Source: a virus. From it: a stretch of 40,782 nucleotides of DNA. Below are positions 30,796-38,944 of this stretch, piece by piece. The stretch lies in the IMG/VR virus record IMGVR_UViG_3300008216_000022, positions 1-40,782 of that record; one strand, 5' to 3'. Made by a program: the position numbers and the translations under genes. The stretch's first letter is position 1. Each line of letters begins with the position of its first letter. The notes beneath the pieces are model-generated. The model made no database searches and was not told the origin of the DNA. It saw only the letters and a list, made by a program, of their open reading frames with translations.

Positions 30796-30813
30796 AGGGG
30801 GCCGAAACCCCCT
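30796..30813 (-). terminator. Hairpin downstream of the capsid genes
   Basis: On the minus strand AGGGGG (30813-30808), loop UUUCGG, and CCCCCU (30801-30796) form a six-pair GC-rich stem that can gain a U-G pair closing a stable UUCG tetraloop. It begins 5 bases after the stop codon of the decoration gene. No U-tract follows (UCCCUAACCC), so full termination is doubtful. Partial termination, or protection of the capsid mRNA 3' end, is more likely. T7 places its major terminator at the equivalent point after the capsid gene. Confidence 0.5.
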
Positions 30814-30818
30814 AGGTC

Positions 30819-31316
30819 TTACTGCTGGATACGGAAGTAACGAATTGTTACAGTACAGTAACCTGCGGCTGTTACAGTGGGAGTAGTTCCACCAAGTGCA
30901 ATAGATACCTGAGTATCTGCTGCTAACTCGGCAGCCCACGTACCATTAATACCAACACCTGTTTCTTGGTTCTGTTGATCACCGTAGTAAACACCAGCAG
31001 CTTCACCCTGAGCTTCAGCTAGACTGATACCATTAGTGGCTTCAGAACCATCAGTACCGATATTGATGGTAGGAGTAGTACCCCCTAGTACAAATACCTC
31101 TGATACTGCAAAGGCTACATCATGTACACGAGCACCAGCAGGTAATACTGAAAGATTAGAGGAGAATACATCATCGTTGATGTTATCCCCAGTAAACTTC
31201 AAGGTTAGCTCCTGAAGTGAACCTTCAGTCTTGATGCTACCTTCAATACCTTCTCGTGCTGAACGAGGACCATAGTGGTTTCGAGTACCAAGACCCGTAT
31301 TGCTTTCAAAAGTCAT
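30819..31316 (-). CDS. Probable capsid decoration/stabilisation protein
   Basis: A 165-residue beta-rich protein (MTFESNTGLGTRNHYGPR...) with two related segments: LGGTTPTINIGTDGSEA and LGGTTPTVTAAGYCTVTIRYF, suggesting an internal duplication or symmetrical barrel. It is encoded directly after the major capsid gene with an 11-base gap, the position where many podoviruses place a head decoration or stabilising protein. No enzymatic motif. Assignment is from position and composition. Confidence 0.65.
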   Translation of the reverse strand: MTFESNTGLGTRNHYGPRSAREGIEGSIKTEGSLQELTLKFTGDNINDDVFSSNLSVLPAGARVHDVAFAVSEVFVLGGTTPTINIGTDGSEATNGISLAEAQGEAAGVYYGDQQNQETGVGINGTWAAELAADTQVSIALGGTTPTVTAAGYCTVTIRYFRIQQ

Positions 31317-31327
31317 ATAATTTCCCC

Positions 31328-32314
31328 TTATTCAGTATCAGTTGAAGAAGTGCAGATGATACCTAAAGTATCAACACGTTGAGCACCAAGACCCCATCGA
31401 GCACGAGTTACAAACTCATCACGTGCGAGATCTTTATTTCTCTCACCCTCTACACTAGGCATTTGTCTCCAAGCACCCATGATCGGACGACAATTATCAT
31501 CAGATGCACACATGAAGATATTTGATACATACCCAGAGCTAACATCAGTCGAGTTTGCACCTGTCAGTTCCACTAATGCAGTATCTGCCGGTGAAGGTAA
31601 GCGGTTAGAGGTCCAGAAATCAAAACCGAATAAGTTGAATAAGAACTTATGCTGACTAGCAAAGCCCGTCTCCAAGATAGCTCGGAATTTTGGATCATAA
31701 TCTAAAGATCGAGTGCTAGTGAACTGAACAAGTTTGTTCAATGTAGCTTCGACCACCGGATCAACAATAGCTATACGTCCCATCTGAGGTACATTAGCTT
31801 TGTCAAACGCTAGCTTCATCATTACGATGTCGTCTTGAGTAAGTACATCATTAGTACCAGAAGCAACACCACGGTGAGCAAAACTATTTACAAGGTTCTG
31901 ATCATCAGCGGTTTGAGCCGCATTTGCTACTTGAAGAAATCGAGTTTCAAAATGCTCTTGGATTGCTCGGGTTGCTTCCATACCACGCATAGCCATTAAT
32001 GATTCAATCTGGCTACCGTCTTGTCGTAGTATGTCACTTACTGACCATGCATCACCAACGTAATCGGTCATCTCTAAGGTCACGGTGCTTGTATCAATCG
32101 GGTTGTAGACTAGAGGAGTCTCTTCAGCAGTTTCCTGAATAGTCGCCGTACCGATAGTTTTGATGTTTAGTGTAGTACCATTACCAAAGTCAGATACGTT
32201 ACGGTAGAACTGCTCTGGGAGCAAACCATCGTGTAACTGAGATAGGATAAAGGCGCTATACTGTTCAGCTTCTATAAAAGAAGTTGTGTTAATGGTATTT
32301 TGTGAACCAGCCAT
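31328..32314 (-). CDS. Major capsid protein
   Basis: A 328-residue protein expected to adopt the HK97-type fold. It starts MAGSQNTINTTSFIEAEQYSAFIL with the N-arm. An E-loop-like region TLNIKTIGTATIQETAEETPLVYNP follows. AIQEHFETRFLQVANAA is the probable spine helix, and GRIAIVDPVVEATLNKL is typical of phage capsid A-domains. AGGAGATTAACAG is a strong ribosome site, consistent with high expression. It sits between the scaffold and decoration genes. Confidence 0.88.
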   Translation of the reverse strand: MAGSQNTINTTSFIEAEQYSAFILSQLHDGLLPEQFYRNVSDFGNGTTLNIKTIGTATIQETAEETPLVYNPIDTSTVTLEMTDYVGDAWSVSDILRQDGSQIESLMAMRGMEATRAIQEHFETRFLQVANAAQTADDQNLVNSFAHRGVASGTNDVLTQDDIVMMKLAFDKANVPQMGRIAIVDPVVEATLNKLVQFTSTRSLDYDPKFRAILETGFASQHKFLFNLFGFDFWTSNRLPSPADTALVELTGANSTDVSSGYVSNIFMCASDDNCRPIMGAWRQMPSVEGERNKDLARDEFVTRARWGLGAQRVDTLGIICTSSTDTE

Positions 32315-32317
32315 CTG

Positions 32318-33031
32318 TTAATCTCCTGTGATTTTAGCTGTTGCTGATCTCCAGGCATCCAGTACATCGGATGTAGAAGAACCATGCATTATACCCTTAA
32401 TGGGCTTTGTTTGTTGAGGTGATGAATTAAAAGCCTCAGTGTTTACGGATGATACTGTAACCCCAGATGAAGCAGGTTTACTTCCAGATCCAAACAAAGC
32501 AAATACAGCTTGAGGAGATTTAGAGGCTAACTCATTCATATAATCGACACCTACACCTAGATCCTTGGCTTTGTCTACGAATGCTTGCTCTGCTTTATCT
32601 GCCCCACCAAACTGTTCAGTCAGCTTACTGACAACTGAATCAATATTGGATTGACTTGCTTGATGCTGTTCTTTCTGATTTAAACGCTGTTCAATTAGAT
32701 TATCAATCTCACTTAGGCCAAGAGGCTGGCTGGTTGGTGTTCCCTGCTCCTTTTGGCTATTAAACTCTTTTAAGGCTTCTTCTACGGAAGTTTGGGCTTC
32801 CAGCTTGACTCTTGTTTCAGCTAACTCCTGTTCCAGTCTCTCTATGTGGGTCTGAGCATGAGGAATAGATTCTAATGCCTTACTGACATCTGAATACTTC
32901 TTCCCTTCTCCGACTAATACAGATACTGCATCAGGTAACTTAAAAGCGCCAGACTCGTCGCTTGATTGCTTCTGCCCCTGGTCTTGGGGGTTGGCATTTC
33001 CTTCAAAGATGTTGTTGGTTTGGTCAACCAT
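32318..33031 (-). CDS. Scaffolding protein
   Basis: A 237-residue hydrophilic, acidic protein directly upstream of the capsid gene. It is rich in Gln, Glu, Ser and Asp, with a central coiled coil (IPHAQTHIERLEQELAETRV) and disordered ends. No enzymatic motifs. The order portal, small unknown, scaffold, capsid is the usual podovirus assembly module. Scaffold identity is inferred from position and composition, since scaffold sequences diverge quickly. Confidence 0.82.
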   Translation of the reverse strand: MVDQTNNIFEGNANPQDQGQKQSSDESGAFKLPDAVSVLVGEGKKYSDVSKALESIPHAQTHIERLEQELAETRVKLEAQTSVEEALKEFNSQKEQGTPTSQPLGLSEIDNLIEQRLNQKEQHQASQSNIDSVVSKLTEQFGGADKAEQAFVDKAKDLGVGVDYMNELASKSPQAVFALFGSGSKPASSGVTVSSVNTEAFNSSPQQTKPIKGIMHGSSTSDVLDAWRSATAKITGD

Positions 33032-33279
33032 TATTCTACCTCGATTAGTTTCTTCATTTCTTTAATTGCACGTTGATATCCATTACAATCGGCCTGGAAA
33101 TAAGGCCAAGCTGCTTTGTCGTAGACATCCCTATTTTCTCTCCTAGATTCAACCTCAGAGAGTTTATTTTCAAGTAACTGGGTAAGTCGCTTGAAAGCTG
33201 GTAAAGCGGCTAACATACTGGATCTGAGATCTTCTTTCTCTTGACCTGCTAATCCTGCTATCCACTTAGAATTCTTCAT
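33031..33279 (-). CDS. Small helical protein between portal and scaffold
   Basis: An 82-residue mainly helical protein (MKNSKWIAGLAGQEKEDLRSS..., ending MKKLIEVE). ATG 33279 is preferred over 33288 because the upstream GGGAG would otherwise touch the start codon. It overlaps the portal gene's end by 14 bases, and its stop shares one base with the scaffold start. No family is recognised. It may be a small head-assembly factor, by position only. Confidence 0.7.
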   Translation of the reverse strand: MKNSKWIAGLAGQEKEDLRSSMLAALPAFKRLTQLLENKLSEVESRRENRDVYDKAAWPYFQADCNGYQRAIKEMKKLIEVE

Positions 33280-35035
33280 CTGGTACATCTCCCTCAGTAG
33301 GGGTTGCTTGTTCAGTCATAACATCTTCTTGTACTTGGTTAACAAGACGTTGTGTTTCTGCCTGTTCAAAGATATTGACATTATCACTAAACAGTTCAAA
33401 CCTACGTAGACCCAGTACATCCTCTATTAACTTAGACAGTTGTTTAGAGGAGGTATGAGGCATTACCATCTGACCTAGAGGGGAGTTAAGTACACCAGAC
33501 AGGTTCTGTAGTAACTGAGACTGTGCTGCAAAGTGTCTTGCACCTACCGGTCTTATCTTCCCTGTGGATGTAATGTCCTCTTTCGATACAGACATCACTG
33601 TCTCTACACCTAGGTCATCATCCATTACACGGATTATATCTGCTATGTTCATGTTACGACGACCGGTCTCTAGCATGTTGTTCAGAATAGGCTCTAAGAT
33701 ATTGATCTCAAAGTTATTAAGCTTTTCTTGGAATATTCTTCCTGCTGCATTCTGGAGAGATTGTACCTCAAAGGCAGTCTTCTCACCGGGAGTTCTTACA
33801 CCCATTGCCTCTCTAGGGGCACCAGCATACAGTTCCATCTTATCTTCTAGTATCTGGATCTGGAGGTCTGCATTAAGGGCTGTAGTGTCAGGTACAAGCA
33901 TCTGTACATCACCTTCCCCTATATGTATCTCTTCACCAGGACCCCATGAGAACTCATCTACATCACCTATGATCTTCAGAGGGGGGTAAGCTATAAGGTC
34001 AAACACATCAGCCTTAAGGTTCTCTAGGTGGTCTATCCTGTACTGCATCCCTACTAAGTTGTTCAAGGGACCCATAGCCCATAGATTATCGGGTCTTAAC
34101 CTCCAACCTACATGCTCAATTAAAGAACCTTTAGACCAATGAGGAGAGGGAACATCACGTAGTACAGAGGACCTGTCAATTATTGTTATTACCCTATCTC
34201 TCTCTAAGGTATCAGTCATGGGATCATAATAATCACCACGAAACTCCAATATCTCTACGTAGTTAGACTGATAATATTCGTAAAGGTTCCCGAAACCGTC
34301 AACATTATAACCTGTTGCCTTATCAAAGTCCTCTACGGTGTACTGACCAGCTATTTCCTTCATCTTCATTCGTTTATCAAGAGCTTCAGCCACATATCGG
34401 TCATCAGGATTGTCCTGAGCCATGGTCTGTAACTCACCAATAGTCTTTATTGATCTGACTATCTTAGGTGACATATTGATATCAGCAGCGGTAGGGTCTA
34501 TAACTATATCTAGAGGGGAAATCCTCACCACCCTAGGGCCTACATATATCGGGATAGTCTCCCCTGTCTCAGGGTCCTCTTTGACTTCATTTACAAAGTC
34601 TACGGTGGCAAATGCATTACCATAATCGATATAATCATACAATAGTCGAGACACTGTGGTACGTAAGTTGCTCTGTCTAGCCTTATTAGCTATGTATGCC
34701 TCTATAGCCTGAGCCTTAGCCTGTTCTTCTCCTTCTAGGCTATAACTCTCCCACTTAACCCATTCATCGTTAGGGAACAAAGAAGAGATGTAGTTTGCAT
34801 GTAGATTATCTCTGATCTGAGCTAACTTAGGGGTGGTAGTACTATTCTTCCACGGTAGATCACTATTTGACGTGGTAGAGGTATCGGTAGCAAATAGGTA
34901 GTTCCTTAACTCCTTTTGCTCTTCAATCCATCCAGATCGTTGGGTATTCCAGGTATGCCAGAGATCCCCTATGTATTGGGCCATGTTATCTCTGTGACCT
35001 TCTATAGCTCCACGTAGTTCTGCTACTTTATTCAT
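33266..35035 (-). CDS. Portal protein (head-tail connector)
   Basis: A 589-residue podovirus portal. The N-terminal section (LWHTWNTQRSGWIEEQKELRNYLF) leads to a conserved DLPWKNSTTTPKLAQIRDNL and a DYGNAFATVDF strand; RVVRISPLDIVIDPTA is a typical portal-core sequence. Later, GPLNNLVGMQYRIDHLENLKAD and APREAMGVRTPGEKTAFEV are characteristic of this family, followed by a helical barrel region and an acidic tail (EGDVPDEEF). It forms the dodecameric DNA channel. The start overlaps the terminase stop as TAATG. Confidence 0.88.
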   Translation of the reverse strand: MNKVAELRGAIEGHRDNMAQYIGDLWHTWNTQRSGWIEEQKELRNYLFATDTSTTSNSDLPWKNSTTTPKLAQIRDNLHANYISSLFPNDEWVKWESYSLEGEEQAKAQAIEAYIANKARQSNLRTTVSRLLYDYIDYGNAFATVDFVNEVKEDPETGETIPIYVGPRVVRISPLDIVIDPTAADINMSPKIVRSIKTIGELQTMAQDNPDDRYVAEALDKRMKMKEIAGQYTVEDFDKATGYNVDGFGNLYEYYQSNYVEILEFRGDYYDPMTDTLERDRVITIIDRSSVLRDVPSPHWSKGSLIEHVGWRLRPDNLWAMGPLNNLVGMQYRIDHLENLKADVFDLIAYPPLKIIGDVDEFSWGPGEEIHIGEGDVQMLVPDTTALNADLQIQILEDKMELYAGAPREAMGVRTPGEKTAFEVQSLQNAAGRIFQEKLNNFEINILEPILNNMLETGRRNMNIADIIRVMDDDLGVETVMSVSKEDITSTGKIRPVGARHFAAQSQLLQNLSGVLNSPLGQMVMPHTSSKQLSKLIEDVLGLRRFELFSDNVNIFEQAETQRLVNQVQEDVMTEQATPTEGDVPDEEF

Positions 35036-36582
35036 TAGACGGAAACGCCTCCAAAACGCTTGTTAAAAGAAATAATATTCTTCTTCTCTCTTCCTTTTCG
35101 ACTCTTAGGGGGTACTGCTATCTCTACGGCACTGGCTAAACAATCTTTTATATCATCGTGTGCAGGTCTAGCTAATACCAACTCTTCCTCTAGTACCGGG
35201 GTGTAACCTCCTTTGAAGTGGAGTATGGTCTGATTATCATATCGTGGCTCAAGTGCTGCTACAATCCTCTCTTCCTTACATCCATCCCGTCTATTAGGTC
35301 TGTGTTCGTCTATACTGATCCTTAGACCCTCTGCCCGTATCCTATCCTTAAGGTCATTACATATCACCTTCTGAGCGACTGTAACCTCAGCCCTGAGCTT
35401 CTTGAAGTCCCACATAGAGTGTAAGCACAAGAGACGATCAAAGTACTCAGATATCTTATCTGACTTAAATCTCTCTATGTCCATCACATATATGAAACCA
35501 TCCGGGTCTACACCTATGACCACTATAGCTGTGTAATCGGCTTTCTTACTGAGACTGAAAGCAAAATCTATAGCTGCATATACATTGAGTGGTCTATCTT
35601 TAAAGAACCATCGGCCATATTCTTGACGTAAATGCCTCTTATCGTAGTATTGGAACCTGTCATAGCTCAGTCTTCGTGACTCTGGATCATTAGGATCATT
35701 GTAGTACTGAGCAAAGAACTGTGCCTGATCTAGGTACTTAGCCTTCTTACGGGCAAGTTCCTTGTTGTCAAACCCAAATGCCTTACCATCAGCCCTTACT
35801 TCTTTAGGCCACAGGAATCTACCTTCAGTCTCAACCACCTCAGTCTTGAATTCATATACCTCACGTTCTCCTATTATATCCCCTTCTGGATCAAATATAG
35901 GTTCTCTCATCTCCATTAAGGAGTTGTATATGTCAGCAGGGTGGTATCTGGTTCCTACTACCGTTTCTGTAGCACCTGTAGTCTCGATAGAGGCTAACTG
36001 GGAGTATTGTTGTGAGACTCTGAGTCTACCTTCTTCCGTGTAAGCGTTGTTAGGTACAACCATATCGTCAAGAAAAACATCAGTAGCATGGAACCCGGTA
36101 ATATTAGTAGTAAGACCGGCAGCAAATACCGTACTATCCCTGACAGCTTCTTTCTTACGTATTGGATGATCAATACATATCTCGGTTGTTGTCCACTTCT
36201 CACGTTTCCCTTCCTCGGGGTGTATCATGTCTGGCCAGTATCTAGTATACACCTCAGAGGTGAGTATATCCTTTATAGCCTTGAGCTGTTTCTCTGCTAA
36301 TGAACTAGTTGCAGATATATATAGCAATGTCTTACTAGGATCACGGGTTATTAACCAAGCTGCCTTAACCGCAGCACAGTGACTCTTCTGGTGATCACGA
36401 GGTAATAGTAAGCACGTGTTATCTATCTCTCTTTCTTCACAGTCCATCCACCAGCTAAATACCTCCCTATGTATATCGCCGTATACCCTCTGGGGGTTGA
36501 CTAGGTGGGCAAAAACAGCAAGGTTAGCTTCAGCTAATTCCCTTACCTCTTGCCTGTTGGTATCTTTAGGATCTAATCTCAT
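35035..36582 (-). CDS. Terminase large subunit
   Basis: A 515-residue packaging motor. The ATPase domain has a non-classical Walker A segment LLLPRDHQKSHCAAV (58-72; Lys66, Ser67) and Walker B ATDVFLDDMV (166-175) with adjacent acidic residues. YISATSSLAEKQL (88-100) resembles the motif that follows in viral terminases. The C-terminal RNase H-like nuclease includes VYAAIDFAFSLSKKADYTAIVVIG (first catalytic Asp) and later acidic residues around RPAHDDIKDCLASAV. It cuts and packages concatemeric DNA through the portal encoded next. Confidence 0.9.
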   Translation of the reverse strand: MRLDPKDTNRQEVRELAEANLAVFAHLVNPQRVYGDIHREVFSWWMDCEEREIDNTCLLLPRDHQKSHCAAVKAAWLITRDPSKTLLYISATSSLAEKQLKAIKDILTSEVYTRYWPDMIHPEEGKREKWTTTEICIDHPIRKKEAVRDSTVFAAGLTTNITGFHATDVFLDDMVVPNNAYTEEGRLRVSQQYSQLASIETTGATETVVGTRYHPADIYNSLMEMREPIFDPEGDIIGEREVYEFKTEVVETEGRFLWPKEVRADGKAFGFDNKELARKKAKYLDQAQFFAQYYNDPNDPESRRLSYDRFQYYDKRHLRQEYGRWFFKDRPLNVYAAIDFAFSLSKKADYTAIVVIGVDPDGFIYVMDIERFKSDKISEYFDRLLCLHSMWDFKKLRAEVTVAQKVICNDLKDRIRAEGLRISIDEHRPNRRDGCKEERIVAALEPRYDNQTILHFKGGYTPVLEEELVLARPAHDDIKDCLASAVEIAVPPKSRKGREKKNIISFNKRFGGVSV

Positions 36583-36583
36583 A

Positions 36584-37093
36584 TTATTGTATGTACTGTG
36601 ATATTCTGGTTAAGTCTTCATCGTGGGCTGCCTTAGCTCTAGTGGCTAGTTTTAGCTCCCGCTCTTGTTTCTCTTTACTAGGTCTACCTACTTTCCTATC
36701 TATCCATCCCTTCTCAGCTAACCACTTAGCTGCTTGGTAGTTATCTTTGATTGTTGCCTCATCAATAACCCCCTTTATACCTTGAGACATCATATATATC
36801 TCTAACTCTTCTCTCCACTCATCTACATGCTTACGTATACTTGAGTTACCTAGACATCTCTTCCAATGTTGCCACGAGAAGAAGTACTGCTTGGCAAATG
36901 TATATTCTGTAGGGTCTTGACACTCTAGGTACAGTTGCTTAAGAGAGGGGAGTAATCTACCGTTCTCTAGTTTATGATCAAACTCTTTAAGGGTATACAG
37001 TGCTCTCTCATGGTCATGCTGTAACTCATAAAACAGTGCCTGGGTTAGGAATACACCGGTCTTAGGACACTTAAAACGTGAATCATTATTCAT
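36584..37093 (-). CDS. Probable terminase small subunit
   Basis: A 169-residue helical, charged protein directly upstream of the large terminase gene (1-base gap). The N-terminus has paired helices (FYELQHDHERALYTLKEFDHKL). The middle contains TFAKQYFFSWQHWKRCLGNSS, which may form a helix-turn-helix, and AAKWLAEKGWIDRKVGRPSKE near residue 125-145 is a recurring segment in small terminase-like phage proteins. Its role would be to recognise packaging sites and regulate the large subunit. The assignment depends on position and this segment. Confidence 0.72.
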   Translation of the reverse strand: MNNDSRFKCPKTGVFLTQALFYELQHDHERALYTLKEFDHKLENGRLLPSLKQLYLECQDPTEYTFAKQYFFSWQHWKRCLGNSSIRKHVDEWREELEIYMMSQGIKGVIDEATIKDNYQAAKWLAEKGWIDRKVGRPSKEKQERELKLATRAKAAHDEDLTRISQYIQ

Positions 37094-37127
37094 ACGCTTA
37101 CCTCTTAGTATGAGTTGGGTAAGGGGA

Positions 37128-38747
37128 TCATATAGAGTATGTTATCTGAAAAAACATATCATCAGTAGCCCCACTGATATCTGAAACTTTGAGCGATGAC
37201 CTATTACCTGCGTTATTAACATCATAAAAGAATATAGTTGTATCTGTCGTACTCGGATTTGTTACAGCAACTAGATGAGTCCCGCTGACCGTCACGCCGT
37301 TTGTCTGAACTGTACCCGTGGAGTAGTCAGTAGACGCAAATGAAAATGGTAGTCCCTGTATACAGATTGCGTTACCTGCCGTCATACCTGTTGTATCTAT
37401 ATTCTCTATCCTGCCAATAACCGTTACTAAATTACCTCTTTTAAACCATTTCTGGCTAGTCGCGTTAGCGTCAAAAGTACCTGTGTTTCCACCTGTATAG
37501 GCATCTGCTACAACAGGCGTCCAAGTACCTTCGCAATTGTAAACAACATCCGTCCCACCTGCGCCACCGTAGAGCGTACCCGTCGTGTTCCAAAAGTTGG
37601 TATCGGCGTCATCTAGCCCACAATCAGCATCGAGATCATATATATTGTCTGTACCATAATCCCTACAACCTGCAACTAATATTTTAGCGTTAGCACCTTT
37701 CACGACATAGCCGCCGGGAGCGGAAAAGAAACAACCTGTGACATTTAACTGAGTTGGTCTTGTTGTATCGCCCGTAACACCCGTTACATAGATAGCGCCC
37801 TCAGTTGTAGTCACCATACCGTGATCCTCAAACCATGTCCCTATCACATTTACCACGCTTTCACCCCTAATTCTTAGCGCCCAAGATAGAGTATCCTCAA
37901 GTCCTATACCACTCAGATTTAACCCAAAACAACCATTGACATCCATTCCTTCAGTGCAACGATACGCTCTACACGCATCGACATGTACTCCATTACTATT
38001 TGTTCCAAGTACATACCCCTTACCTATGCATTCCTCAACAAAGCAATCTCGAATCGTGTTAAACCAAGTGTTACCAGTAAGCTCTATGCCCGCCGTCAAT
38101 GTTCTTACAACGCGAACTCTTTCAATCAAGAACCCGTTTATCGTTTCGTTTACTCGTATACCGTGAGTAGTGTAGTGCGTATAGTCGTACCAGTTTCCTG
38201 CACCAGTCCTCGTACCAACAATTTTAAGATCTGATATTTTACCCCTATTGTATCTAGTCAATCCTGCGCTATTTATGTCTATAGCTACACCCGTCAATGC
38301 TGTTGAGCATTGTAATGCGGTAGTCTCCATGCACTCACCTATAATAGTTACATCATTACCAGATGCTGTTATGGATGACGTTATTAGGTAATCCCCGCTA
38401 GGTATAAAAGTAGCAACATCGTTATCAACTCCATACGTGACTGCTGCTTGGATAGCCGCTGTATCATCCGCAACATAATCACCTACTGCACCCCATTGCT
38501 TAACATTCATAACCCCAGGAAATAGTCCTTTTGCCTGGTGAGTAGAGAGGTCTATATATTCCCCTCCATCTTCGGTCCCTGTCCCGGCTGCCACTATCTG
38601 GTAGGTATTACCCCCTCCATCTCCGACAGAGGTATACCCCGGTGTCCTGACTGTATCTCCTACCCGTAGAGTGGTATCCGCAATCATTTCCGACACGGTA
38701 TTATGGTGCGAATCAATCTGATCAAAGTTAAATTTTGTTCGTGCCAT
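37128..38747 (-). CDS. Tailspike, beta-helix (pectate lyase-like), second copy
   Basis: A 539-residue receptor-binding protein. The N-terminus (ARTKFNFDQIDSHHNTVSEM, TLRVGDTVRTPGYTSVGDGG) is a particle-attachment region. VKQWGAVGDYVADDTAAIQAAV (about 81-102) is the classic entry of a right-handed pectate-lyase-type beta-helix, followed by many short parallel strands (ITASGNDVTIIGECMETTAL). The C-terminal 130 residues (CEGTWTPVVADAYTGG..., NLVTVIGRIENID) look like a separate trimerisation domain. Catalytic residues for capsule or LPS cleavage are not identifiable. It probably determines host surface specificity. Confidence 0.85.
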   Translation of the reverse strand: MARTKFNFDQIDSHHNTVSEMIADTTLRVGDTVRTPGYTSVGDGGGNTYQIVAAGTGTEDGGEYIDLSTHQAKGLFPGVMNVKQWGAVGDYVADDTAAIQAAVTYGVDNDVATFIPSGDYLITSSITASGNDVTIIGECMETTALQCSTALTGVAIDINSAGLTRYNRGKISDLKIVGTRTGAGNWYDYTHYTTHGIRVNETINGFLIERVRVVRTLTAGIELTGNTWFNTIRDCFVEECIGKGYVLGTNSNGVHVDACRAYRCTEGMDVNGCFGLNLSGIGLEDTLSWALRIRGESVVNVIGTWFEDHGMVTTTEGAIYVTGVTGDTTRPTQLNVTGCFFSAPGGYVVKGANAKILVAGCRDYGTDNIYDLDADCGLDDADTNFWNTTGTLYGGAGGTDVVYNCEGTWTPVVADAYTGGNTGTFDANATSQKWFKRGNLVTVIGRIENIDTTGMTAGNAICIQGLPFSFASTDYSTGTVQTNGVTVSGTHLVAVTNPSTTDTTIFFYDVNNAGNRSSLKVSDISGATDDMFFQITYSI

Positions 38748-38761
38748 TTTGCTTGCCTCTC

Positions 38762-38899
38762 TTATGTGCTTATATCAGAGTAGCGGATTTCTCCAATCTC
38801 AATGCTCATCATTACATCACCCACCGCTCCAAAATCCTTTACACTAACCATATCAGGAGCATAATTAGCATTTTGTACATTTCTACTTATCTCTGTCAT
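38762..38899 (-). pseudogene. Truncated tailspike-like ORF (45 codons)
   Basis: A short reading frame between the two tailspikes, ATG 38899 to TAA 38762-38764. It reads MTEISRNVQNANYAPDM and then VSVKDFGAVGDVMMS, and continues IEIGEIRYSDIST. The VSVKDFGAVGD part matches the beta-helix entry of the upstream tailspike (VSVTDFGAVGDGVTDD), but the helix itself is missing. It could be the relic of a third tailspike after recombination, or a short expressed adaptor with an AAAGGG ribosome site. The 197-base stretch 38748-38944 contains nothing else recognised. Confidence 0.55.
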
Positions 38900-38944
38900 A
38901 ACTATTGCCCTTTATTAAACTTAATTGTGTTTGTGCCACTCTAA

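Noticed and set aside
33564-33989. A 141-codon plus-strand frame opposite the portal gene
   Set aside because: Ser/Ile-rich composition typical of antisense reading; the portal frame is well supported.
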